From Morella rubra (taxonomy: Eukaryota > Streptophyta > Magnoliopsida > Fagales > Myricaceae), in NCBI GenBank assembly GCA_003952965.2, contig CM025851.1, positions 3,311,307 through 3,375,306 on the forward strand: a stretch of DNA of 64,000 bases. The letters run 5' to 3'. Position 1 is the first letter of the stretch; the number at the start of each line of letters is the position of its first letter. Made by a program: the position numbers and the translations under genes. This document shows, in pieces, positions 1 to 21,355 of the stretch. Below the pieces are notes generated by a model. The model was not told the origin of the DNA and did no database searches. It worked only from the letters and a program-made list of their open reading frames with translations.

Positions 1-1226
1 ATGGTCCAGCTGACGTGACACAAGCAGCAGCATCCCCTGAAGGGGACTGGACAGGAGTTGAATTTTTCAGCTGTACATCAGCCTTAGCTTCATTGGAATC
101 CACACCCCCCATGCTCTTCGAGCTACTGGAATGGCTGAAACCTGAACCCCGCGAAGACAAGCTTCCTGAACGACTCCACTTCAGAGGTTTCCAATCAGTC
201 GAACCCAGCGAGTTCTCTCTATCACACCTCTGGCCTGTGCCCAACCCATTCACACCACCCATCTTATCATGTTGATCTTTCAAGTTAATTTGATCCCATG
301 TCTGCACAAAGTCAGAATTAGGATGGGAGGGGCAAGTTACTATATCATCCATTGACCTCATATCGCTATTATTCACATCAATCAGCCTCCCAGAAGCATT
401 TGGAGATCCATTACTTGTTTCCCAGGAGTGACCTTTCCAATCTCTCTGAACAAGTCTATTTTCCCTGCTGCTCCTGCCATATTTTCCATCTCCGCGTGAA
501 ACAGAGGGCCGGCAGCTATCATCTTCCAGCATCTTGTCACCAGCCCGCGAAGGCACATACCCATGACCAGTTTCTTCGGAAAACACGTGCCAACCACCCT
601 GCTTACCATGACCTTCAGAAAATATTTATACAAAAAAGAGAACAACCCCAGGATATCAACACAAGTAACGTATATATTCGGGCATAAATAAAATACGAAC
701 AAATATATAAAGCCCCAAGAAAAAGAAAAAAAAAACAAACGTTATTCTCCAGATGAGAATCGTAACCCATATAACAAACAAAATAGGGACGTTGATCGCA
801 GATCTAAGCAACAATCAAGAAACAAAATCTAAACCCCAACAAAATTTTAAAAGCAGCAAACCAGAAACCATCCGCTTATCAAAAGTTCGTCAGAAACAAC
901 TCGTTTGTATTGATGAAAACGAAAAAGGTTGTGAAATATTAAAACCTCTTCAACCAAGAATCATCGTGGTCATGGAAACCCCCTGAGTACGTATTCTAAA
1001 TCGGACAAATACAGAGATACAAGGGGCTACGAGAGGACGATTCGAATAGAAAGAACTCACCGGATGGTCTGCGAAAATCGGTGGATCCCCAGCGACTGAA
1101 GTCGCGGGATCCGTGATGGGACGAGTCCCTCCATCGGGATACGGAACCTAGCGACTCCGAAGACCTGTCGTGCTTCCTCTCCTTGAAGAAGTCCTTACGA
1201 TCCCAAGGCAGTGGTTCTGGCGGCAT
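1..1226 (-). CDS. PWR: POWERDRESS (PWR) SANT-domain co-repressor, N-terminal part
   Basis: Two coding exons are visible on the minus strand: 1061-1226 (start codon at 1226) and 1-612, which runs off the left edge. The intron 613-1060 has GT at 1060-1059 and an AG acceptor, and joins in phase to give S-G-H-G-K-Q-G-G-W. The protein starts MPPEPLPWDRKDFFKERKHD and continues through SVSRWRDSSHHGSRDF and VFSEETGHGYVPSRAG. I recognise this as the conserved start of plant POWERDRESS, a large nuclear SANT-domain protein that acts with histone deacetylase HDA9. About 259 residues are present; the SANT domains lie outside the window. The region is polar, rich in Ser/Arg/Gly and probably disordered. An in-frame ATG ten codons upstream (1256) exists, but the conserved start is the MPPEPLP methionine. 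The call rests on memory of the family, not a search. Confidence 0.85.
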
Positions 1227-4160
1227 GAAAACCAACCCAATCGCATGGGCTGCCACAACACCAAATCGAAGTCACCGCACAGAAGAGAAAACCAACCAGA
1301 AGAACAAGCCGCCCAGAGGAGCAATTCCCAGCGTTTCCAAAATCAGATCCTACGGATAGCAACGCACGAGCCGTATTCACGGCCGCAAGCACCAAATCTA
1401 GGGCTTGCAACGTCAAGAACCAAGACGATACAGAACTGAATCCCCTCGATTTCTAAGTATTCCTCCCCCAGATCGAACGCCAACCCTATGCGCCACCCAG
1501 CACGAACAGTTTAAATCGTGCCCGTTTTAATTTGGTTGAGAACCGGATCGAAGGAGATACTTATACGAGGAGTCCAAATAATGGATTCCGATTATCTTCT
1601 GCTAGGGCTTGATATTTGTTCTGTCTTCCGCGGTCTCTCCCCCTACGAATTTTTTCCTTCTGTTTCTCTCTCCGTCTTGGCCGGTTGGTGGTGAACGAAA
1701 ATCTGCCTTTGGAGCGAGAAGAGTGAGAACGTGAGCCGATAAGGGACAAAGAGAGCCTAGAGTGAAAGAGAGAAAAAAAAGAGAGAGAATTTAGCATCCG
1801 GATCTCAACGGCGCTATTAAACCTCTTTCTATCCGATTTCGGGTCCGGAAATAAATATAACTATTTTAATTTTTTTTCCCCTGTTTTTGGCGATATTATT
1901 TTGATTTTATATATTTTCCTGTCGATCTTTTGCTTTTTCTGTTCTCATCAATCTAACTTTTTCTTTTTACTTTGGCCCCCTCTGTTCCCAATAGAACACG
2001 GGAAATGCCCCTGATTTGGAGAAATATTTACGGCAGGCGGCAGTATTCTGCACGCGCCCCACACAACTCCTATTTTCCGTGGTGACGGATTTAGCATTGG
2101 AAATTTCTCCAAATGACAACACCTTCGTGTCAACTCGTAGCCACGGTTTCATTTTTTTTGTTTTTGTTTTTGTTTTTTAACATAACCAATCCTCAATATC
2201 TCCAAATGGCGGTATTCTGCACGCGCCCCACATCTTGTTCGACCCAGGCAAGTTTAGGATAGAATATTAAAATGTAAATAAATTCTGAATTTATAATATT
2301 TTTTTGATAAGGTGCTGTCCAAACCAAATCAATAGAATTTTAAAATTCATAAAACAAATAAGTATGAAATCCCAAATGCAATTGACATTATTTAAAACTT
2401 TATAAAACAAATGTAAAAATTAGTTACTTAATTAATTTTACGTACCTGACGTGTCCATATTTGAATAGTGTTTTTTCAGCGGACAATCTGTCTCGGGCCA
2501 GTTTGTTTACGACCAAAGCCCACGAAACGTACACCAGTCGCAACGAAGGCTGACCGGCGAATCTAAACAAAATGGCGACGAGTTTCACTTTTTGACCTTT
2601 TACGACAATTATGCATAAGCCCAACTGAAGATCGCCCCAGATTGTTTTCCCAAACAAGAAGATCGCCCCAGATTCAGCATTACCATTGGCTTGAAGATGC
2701 CGTGGGCATGTCGCTTCTAGTAGATTCTTTGGCGACAATAGGGAGAGAACTTCCGTTTATGGGATAAAGCAAGGCATGCAAAATTAGCAATTCTGATAAG
2801 CGTTCGGCCTACAATAGGCCCAGTTGAAAATCTATTGCTATTGTCTGGTCTGCAATTCCAAAACGCCCAGGCCTCGAATATTTGTTCTATATTACAACCA
2901 AATAATATCAAGTTAGTTAATTCAATAATTTTTGTTGTCTCTCTTTTAGTTAATAAATTGAAGATACAACCTATTTATCTCAGTTTTATTTATAAGAAAT
3001 CCTATCGTTCATACTTTCTTTTTTCTTTCTTTTTCCTTTTTTTGACGGGCATTTTTTAATTTAATAAATAGAATATTACATTACGAAGAAAACCTCGTAA
3101 ATGCTTATTTGTTACTAAAAATTCAAGTAAAATTTATCATCAAGGACATTTATGTGATACTGACAACTGCTTGGTGACATTTTCGGAAACTCAACTTTTT
3201 CCCGCCTTGTTACGGAGGCTACTTTCAGTTCAGCTCGCACCGAGACGGAGTCAAACCACGAAACGACAGTGTGCTTACGTTGGCCACGACACGTGCGGAC
3301 GCACATGTACGACTCCCTTGGCGTTCTCCTAGGGACGCAACCAAACACGTGCCTGAGCGCTCATTTTCAAGTTCCAAACTTGAAAGTTGAAACTATTTAA
3401 ATTCACGTCACGCTCGGAATGGCGCGCGTAGGTTGCGAAATCTAGGGCTGACGTGCGCATCTTACCCGGCATCTTCTCCGTGTAATATGCGATTCCTTCT
3501 GTTAGTTTCATCTATTTCTATGTAGGGCTTCCCTCTCCCCAATTTACCTCTGACTCCATAAATTTGCAACATCATACCTGCAACGCCCATGGTTTTTAAG
3601 AGGGAATCAAATTAATTGGTAGAAAAATAATAATTATTTTCATCTCTAAATCATTTGGGCCGGACCCAATTTGTGAAGAAATATATATATATATATAAGT
3701 CTAAAAAAGCAAGACCTTTTGTTTACATACGAAGCTGATTTACATTTACGCTTCTCAACTCCATCAAAATGTAAACATTTTTATATTCGGATTCTATGAA
3801 ATAAACCCATTTTTAAAAATATTCATATCAATTAAGTGTTACAAAAGAAAAACAACTGGTTAGAAATTGTAGGTTGATTTAAGATATTAGAGATGTTCTC
3901 AAGTGTTGAAACGATATACATAACAGTGCCGCATACTCTTATTTTGTTACAACATCGATATGTGCCTTAAATATGTTAATACTTGTATCAATTTGCAGAC
4001 ATATACATCATTATATTTTTTTTATTTTATAACAAACATAATCGCGCGCAGCAAGTCATTGAAGTGAACACATCACGCACAAATAAATTTAGAGGACGTT
4101 ATGGTAGTTCCATCACTCTCCATTTAAGTCATGAGTCTAATTATAAGAAGAATTGAATCT
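1227..4160. other. Upstream region of PWR and gene-free spacer
   Basis: The part nearest PWR (about 1227-1800) is the likely 5'UTR and promoter. It contains purine-rich stretches near 1730-1790 that read CT-rich on the gene strand. Beyond it I see no exon-like reading frame. A ~30-bp direct repeat (core ATTCTGCACGCGCCCCACA) occurs near 2040-2066 and again near 2210-2230. The rest is AT-rich with homopolymer runs and a short (TA) run near 3682. Confidence 0.5.
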
Positions 4161-4165
4161 AATAC

Positions 4166-5275
4166 TATGTGACTTTTCTACACACATCATAAGCACCCAG
4201 CTATCTGGGGTATATTCATCTTTCGATACTTTTTGGGAAGAAATAAATAATACAAAAGTTACCGTGTGACTTATCTACACACATCATAGGCACTTGATTA
4301 TCTGGGGTATATCCATCATTTGATACTTTATAAGAGAAATAAATTATATAAAAAAATTACCATGTGACTTATCCACACATGTCATAAGCACCCGACTATC
4401 CGGGGTGTATTAATCATTTGATACTTTTTGGAGAGAAATAAATGATACAAAAAAATTATCATGTGACTTATCCACACACGTCATAAGTACCCGACTATTT
4501 AGAGTATATTCATCATTTAATATTTTTTTGGGAAAATAAATGATACAAAAAAGTTACCCTGTAATTTATCCACACACGTCAGAAGCACCCGACTATCTAG
4601 GGTATATTCATCATTCGATATTTTTTGGGGGAAAATAAACTATACAAAAAAGTTACCCGGTGACTTATCCACACACATCATAAGCACTCGACTATCCAGA
4701 GTATATTCATCATTTAATACTTTTTGAGGAGAAATAAATTATACAAAAAAGTTACCGTGTAACTTATTCACACATGTCATAAGCGTCCAGTTATCCAGGT
4801 ATATTTATCATTCGATATTTTTTTGGAGGAAATAAATGATACAAAAAAGCTATCCTGTGACTTATCCACACACGTCATAAGCACCTGACTATGCAGAGTA
4901 TATTTATCATTCGATATTTTTTTGGGGGAAATAAATGATACAAAATAGTTACAATGCGATTTATCCACACACGTCATAAGCACCTGGCGATCTAGGTATA
5001 TTCATCATTCGATATTTTTTCGAAGGAAATAAATGATACAAAAAGTAACCCTGTGACTTATCCATACACGTCATAAGCACTCGACTATCCAGAGTGTATT
5101 TATCATTTGATATTTTTTAGGAGAAAATAAATGATACAAAAAAGTTACCATGTTACTTATCAACACACGTTATAAGCATCCGACTATCCGAGATTATCCA
5201 CGTACATTATAAGCACCCAACTATCCAGGGTGTATTCATTGTTAGATATTTTTGGGAGAATAAATGATAAAAATA
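4166..5275. repeat. Tandem array, ~98-bp unit, about 11-12 copies
   Basis: A unit beginning with a variant of TGTGACTTATCCACACAC, then CATAAGCACCCGACTATCC, a GGTATATTCATCATTCGATA block and an AATAAATGATACAAAAAAGT block, recurs head to tail. Unit starts fall near 4168, 4265, 4363, 4461, 4559, 4657, 4757, 4855, 4953, 5051 and 5150, with a shortened final unit near 5193. Copies differ by scattered substitutions and small indels, so the array is not brand new. Short reading frames inside it simply repeat the unit and are not genes. It is a minisatellite-class array; there are no unique spacers, so it is not CRISPR-like. Confidence 0.9.
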
Positions 5276-5490
5276 AAAATTAAAGGGTAAATTTGACGCT
5301 TTGCAAACCAAATAAAGCCGGACCAGAAAAGAGAGTTGAAGGGCAGGTAGAGCCTCCTTCCCAGTCAGTGAGAGAGACTTAGACCCGAAGGTTCGATAAA
5401 CTACCATTTACCCCAAAGTTCAACAGATGGATCACTGAGGTTACAAGCGTTTCGGCAGTGGCAGTCGAAACAAGCGTCTATTTAATAAAA

Positions 5491-5927
5491 GGGGAAAATA
5501 CACTTTTCACCACAAACTACCGGAGTAGTGACACATTGCACCCCAAACTACCATCTTTAAGACATTGCACCCTCAAACTACCAATGTTATACATTTTGCA
5601 CCCTAAACTACCCACTTTGACACATTACACCCTCCAACTACTAATATTAAACACTTTGCAATTTGACAATAATACCCTTGAGAAATTAATGAATTGACAA
5701 CAATAAAGGGCATTATCGTCATTTTAGAAAATTTGATAAACCCCAATTAATTTAATGAATTGACAATAATATCTAAGGGCATTATCGTCATTTTAGTTTG
5801 AAAATTTGATAAAGGGTGCAAAGTGTTAAAAATTGGTAGTTAAAGGGTGCAATGTATCAAAATTGGTAGTTTAGGGTGCAAAGTGTAAAATATATGGTAG
5901 TTTGTGGGTGAAAAATGTATTTTCCCC
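5491..5927. mobile_element. Mutator-type MITE with perfect 9-bp target duplication
   Basis: The element begins GGGGAAAATACACTTTTCAC and ends with the near-complement (GTGGGTGAAAAATGTATTTT then CCCC). It is flanked on both sides by TTAATAAAA (5482-5490 and 5928-5936). The inverted arms extend inward for over 100 bp with repeated CAAACTACC / TTTGACACATTGCACCC modules, giving a foldback structure. Inside is an AT-rich core with an internal direct repeat around AGGGCATTATCGTCATTTTA. A 9-bp AT-rich duplication is the signature of Mutator-superfamily insertion. It is 437 bp long and has no coding capacity, so it is non-autonomous. The exact duplication suggests a fairly recent insertion. Confidence 0.85.
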
Positions 5928-5936
5928 TTAATAAAA

Positions 5937-12582
<6,646 letters not shown>

Positions 12583-13704
12583 AACAATTTAATCCTATTC
12601 TATCATTTCTGACAGATAGGCACACAAATATTATTACTGCTAATATGCAGACAGGGGGTATGGAAATACAATAAGAGAAGCATTCCTCTGGAGTGCCCCT
12701 CCATTCTTGCCCGAAGTGACACCATTCGTGATTTCGATTTGCAGCTGTTGTTTGCTGCGTGGAGTCTATGAAAAGGGAAATAACTGGAAGGATGTCAACG
12801 TATGTTGTAGTTAATTGACATCGTATAATGATTGATCTTCTGCGGATCAACCAAGCTTGTATGAAAATAGTTTCATTTCTGTGTTGTAAGGTTTAAATTG
12901 TAAGAAGTACTCGACTCTCGAGACTCACTTGGTATTTCCCTCCAATCTGCCTCTCAGACAAGAGAACAGTGTTAATGTGTTATGAATTCTTCCCTCGTTT
13001 TGTCCTTCAATCTATTCCATGAACTAGCATAATAGAAAATATCTCCTACGTACGGTGGGGATAAAGATAATATGGCCCACTAGAATGCGCGTATAGGGGA
13101 ATGGGCCTAGCCATTAATGCAATCGTACAAAGTCAAACACGTACGGAGCGTGCATGTGGGTAGTAAGGATCCAAAGATCAATACTACAATAGTGTATTAA
13201 AATCTCAATTATTTCGCGTCTCTCTAGTAAAGATTAGTAAATTGTTAATAAGATTTTTATTGTAACTAAAAAGAAAGATATTCTAACTAAGAAACTGTAG
13301 ATTTGACTTGATATAAATATCAGTCTTTTTTATTTTTTAGTTTTAAGAAGCCATAGGTGAGGGCAAACGTCTTTAGTCTTAAACTTCACAAGCTGGAGAG
13401 TGTCCGGTTTTCTGCTGGCGATTTCCGGTAGAAATAGGATCGGATATCTGGGAAAAGATTTAGTCCAAAGGTGTGTTCAAAGTTACTCAAAAAGACAGTC
13501 AAGATTTAAAATAATATATTTAAAAGTTAAGATTTTACCGCTTCATTTAATGAGACATGAGATAAATACAAATCCTAATCTTTGGACAGATTGTTTTAAA
13601 CCCTGACAATCCTTTGATTAGCTTCGAAGACACCTTTGGACTGAATTTTTTCCCCCGGATAGCTAGCCCGTATGGGGGGCCAACAGAAAAGCTGTTCTTT
13701 TTAA
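12583..13704. other. Spacer between the two SCPL genes
   Basis: About 1.1 kb holding the 3'UTR of the first carboxypeptidase gene and the promoter of the second. I see no reading frame with family character and no clear repeat. Confidence 0.4.
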
Positions 13705-17625
<3,921 letters not shown>

Positions 17626-19392
17626 AAAGTCGATTTCGCTGTCTGTTAGTTTTACCTATTAACGATATGTGCGATGAGATCGTTAAATTTGAATAGAAGT
17701 TTTGGAGTCTGGGGTAAAGTTACTTTGTTCTAATTCTTCGCTAAATGGACCTACATCCTAATTTCCATCCGTCCAAATAAAGCCAGGGAGGGGGAGAGGG
17801 AGAGGGAGAGGGAGAGGGGGAGAGAGAGTAAAAGTATCAATTTACCCCCTGGGTTCTTCAAAATTATTTCAGATATTATTTTTCTATTTCTCTTTTCAGT
17901 TCTCACTCTATGTGTCCCGGTTGATTTCCTCAGTTTTGCTGGGTCAGGTTCACCTCGAGCCTTTTTTATTTTTAATGGGTCATCGTGTTGGGCTACACCT
18001 GAGTCTTCCGCAAGGTTCGATAAAGACCACATGGCTAGCATTTTAGTTACAGGGGAACGCACCACGCCATTAATCCGCTCATACAAAGTCGGACGTACGG
18101 TCAAAGTCGAGATAAGGTTAGTTTTCATTTGCCTAATATTTAGAGTCTCGAAATTTCGGCCAAATTAAATATATTTTAAAATTTCTAATATCTACCCTCA
18201 CATTCTAAAAGTTTCACAAATATTAATAAATTTTAATATCTAAAATATTCTTAAAATTTTAAAAATATTCTTCTAAATTTCAGCAAACAAAAGCCACCGA
18301 TGTGTGTTATTATGACTATTATACAAGTATTGTATGGAAAGGTTCTGGTCTTAAAATTTCAGTTTTTAACCTATCTTAACAAAAGATTTAATCTTGTCCA
18401 CGCATTATTTCATCAATGACCGGGATTAAAATTAATGTATTAATAAAAGACTGAAGCTTTAAGATACAAACTTTACACGTGTATAATATGTCTATTGGCG
18501 GATCCCTGTTCTTGATATGGTGGAGGAAAACCGAAGAGAAAGTAAGCAAAAAGGATAAGGAAAGAAACACAGACAATTGGAAGCGAGAATCATTTTCTGT
18601 GATCGACGGATCAGTTATCGGACACACATACAGTGGAATATTTGGCCATTAAGAAACAAAGCTATAGGGGAGGCGTAAAGAGAATCAAACAAAAGATATT
18701 AAACAAAGGTTTAGAGGATAAGAGAGGGCCCTCTATATATTCCATCCCCACCCAGAGATGGCTGGTTCTGGTTTCTGAGCATGCTTCGAAAAGAAGTCCA
18801 AACTGGGCCCATGACCCACAAGCAACTCACTGAAGCCCCAACTTGTAATTACCAGAATGCTATTCTTTGCTTGCCTTCGGTTATGTATAACGAATTGATG
18901 CACCTTTCATGAACTGAATCCTTCGAAAAAGAAAGTAAAAACTATTGATTTGCTATACGTTGCTTGCACCCAGAGCTAGTTCGTCATTTGCTGTAATTCA
19001 TACTCATCTGAGAATGTATTAGCTGCAAGTGTATGCAAAACAAGCTTATTGTCCTAGTTAAACACACTCACTATGCGAAGAATGGCAGTTTAGTCATTCT
19101 GTTTGTAAAACCAAATTTCCTTAGTGACTAAGGAGTATAATACGGTCACTTTCGCGTACCTCATAAAGTTTCCTGAATACCCTAATGTGCGTAAAGCAAG
19201 TAGAGCAAAGTGGATGCTTAGAAAAAATAAAATAAAAATAGAGCAAAGTGGATTAGACATTTTGAATTCATGAAGCGTCAGAATCCAAAACAAAGAAAAG
19301 CAATGCCGCTCCTTTAAAGAGAAAGAAAGCTGAGGAAAACACCGCAAGAATTAAAAGAGGCAACCAGAAGAGAGAGAGAGAGAGAGAGAGAG
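17626..19392. other. Spacer between SCPL copy and tetraspanin gene
   Basis: A GGGAGA-type microsatellite lies at about 17787-17828. No exon-like reading frame was recognised. A (GA)n tract at 19368-19392 directly precedes the tetraspanin start codon. Confidence 0.45.
19368..19392. repeat. (GA)n microsatellite abutting tetraspanin start codon
   Basis: An alternating AG/GA run of about 12 units ends immediately before the ATG at 19393. It therefore lies in the 5'UTR and sets the start-codon context. GA tracts near plant start codons are common and can bind GAGA-binding factors; length variation would change the leader, not the protein. Confidence 0.85.
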
Positions 19393-21355
19393 ATGTATCG
19401 GTTTAGCAACACAGTGATCGGCTTCTTGAACCTGTTTACACTCTTAGCGTCGATACCCATAATTGGGGCAGGCCTATGGATGGCGAGGAATAGCGCAACC
19501 TGTGCAAGTTTTCTCCAAACCCCACTTCTGGTGGTGGGTTTTGTTGTCCTCGTTATTTCCCTGGCCGGCTTCATTGGGGCGTGCTTTCATGTAGTATGGG
19601 CACTTTGGGTTTACTTGTTGGTCATGTTGTTTGTCATTGCAACCCTTTTGGCTTTGACTGTATTCGGGTTCGTGGTGACAAGCCCAGGTGGTGGTGTTGA
19701 AGTACCTGGTAGGGTTTATAAGGAGTATCATCTGGAGGACTACTCGCCCTGGTTGAGAAACAGGATTAAGGATCCTCGTTATTGGATGACTATTAGGAGT
19801 TGTATATTGGGTTCTAAGGCCTGTGCCAAGATTGCCTTATGGACACCGCTCGATTATATGGAGAAGGACATGTCTCCCATACAGGTGAACATACTTTTGT
19901 CGCTTACTTCGGTAACAAATTATCTGTTTCTCAGAGTTAATGGTTTTGATTCATTTTTTTTTTTCTCGAATGTTTAGTTGACAAGAAGCATCAATAGTAC
20001 TTCAGAATATTTGAAATTTAGAGAAGCCCAAGATGATAAATTTTCTCTGTTCAGATCTTTAATTCCGTAGCTGATTATAGAGATCTGCAGTACTTCATTG
20101 AGATTTGAGTGTGCTTTTCCTGTATTATGACCTCGAATTTCTCCGTCTTCCAACCTTCTTTTACCTTTTTGGCAGAAAAGAGAAACATCACTTTGCTATT
20201 GATTATTAAAAGCAACAAAGTTATCAACGCAACTTAGGAAACAGTAGAATTTTTCCGATAGTGCTTGATTAGTTTATGCATGCTATATCATATTCAAATC
20301 TCTATGCAGTCCGGTTGCTGTAAGCCACCAACTACCTGCAATTACAACTTGGCAACAGTTGTACCCCAAGACCAAGATTGTTACAAGTGGAACAATGATC
20401 CCAGCTTGCTGTGCTATGAGTGCGATTCGTGCAAGGCCGGGGTGCTCGAGGACGTCAGAAGGGATTGGCATAAGCTCTCCGTTCTTAACATCGTCGTGCT
20501 TGTGTTCCTTATTGGGATTTACTCAATTGGCTGCTGCGCTTTCCGAAACACAAAACGAGCCGAAACTGACTATCCCTATGGTCACAATCGGATGACCAAA
20601 GTCCGACCCAGATGGGACTATCACTGGTGAGTGGGACCGTTTGTTTTTGTTTTGTTTTTGTTTTTTTGTTGTTTTTTTTTTTTTCCCCGTTTCTTTAGGT
20701 AAGTTCGAGAGTGAGACACTCTTGGTCCGTTTTACAACATTTTCACAGGAGATAAAAAGAAAATACGAAACTTGAAAAATTAATAATTTTTTTTACAAAT
20801 TCTAACCACTTTCAACAAAATTTTTATAGATGTTAAGGGGGTGTTTGTTTGTCAAAATTTTAAAAAATATTTTTAAAATTTTACGAATCTTTACTTTATT
20901 GAGATTTATTAGGATTTGTGAAAGGTGAAGGATGTATGTATAAAAGTTAAAAATTTTAAAGTGTGTTTGTTTTGCTGAAAATTTTCATGTCCCAAAATAT
21001 TGAGGAAACAAACTAGACCTAAGAAAATTTATACTATTTAAAAAAAATAAATACAAAAAATTATTTTAAAATCTAAACCAAACCAAACCAAACATAACCT
21101 ACAGAACTTCGAAGCATGATGGGGGAACAAAAACATTAAAGGCTTTCTAATTCTTCGAGTTACTTAAGTCTAGCAGATCCTAAATGGTCTGGTGGCCCTG
21201 AGACTCGGTTCGGGGAATCTTTGAAGCTTTCTTTCTCACAGCAGTTTCAGATTATGCAGGCCTACTTGAAACTTTCCCTCTCGTGCTAAGAGTTGCTTTT
21301 TGGTTAATTTTACAGGTGGAGATGGTTTCATGAAAAAAGAGATCAGCTTTATTAA
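19393..21355 (+). CDS. Tetraspanin, TET5/TET6 type
   Basis: Three exons: 19393-19884, 20310-20626, 21316-21355, summing to 849 nt (282 aa). The protein begins MYRFSNTVIGFLNLFTLLAS and has four membrane segments: residues ~7-27, ~43-65, ~70-95, and a last one near 230-250. The large extracellular loop carries the plant GCCKPP motif (166-171) plus several paired cysteines (CYKW, CYECDSC). Text such as ALWTPLDYM and RRDWHKLSVLNIVV matches the Arabidopsis TET5/6 pair as I remember it. Tetraspanins organise plasma-membrane microdomains. The last exon is only 40 nt and adds WRWFHEKRDQLY. The exon 2 donor reads TG|GTGAGT, so retaining intron 2 would give DYHW then an immediate stop. Confidence 0.92.
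20830..21105. mobile_element. Candidate hAT-like MITE in tetraspanin intron 2
   Basis: GGGTGTTTGTTTG near the left end and CCAAACCAAACCAAACATA near the right end resemble the degenerate termini of hAT-derived MITEs, around an AT-rich core. No exact target duplication was found, so the call is tentative. Confidence 0.3.

Noticed and set aside
352-738. Overlapping open frames on both strands near 350-740
   Set aside because: They are out-of-frame shadows of POWERDRESS exon 2, whose own frame matches the family.
4166-5275. Possible CRISPR-like array
   Set aside because: The whole 98-bp unit repeats with no unique spacers, in a plant nuclear setting; it is a minisatellite.
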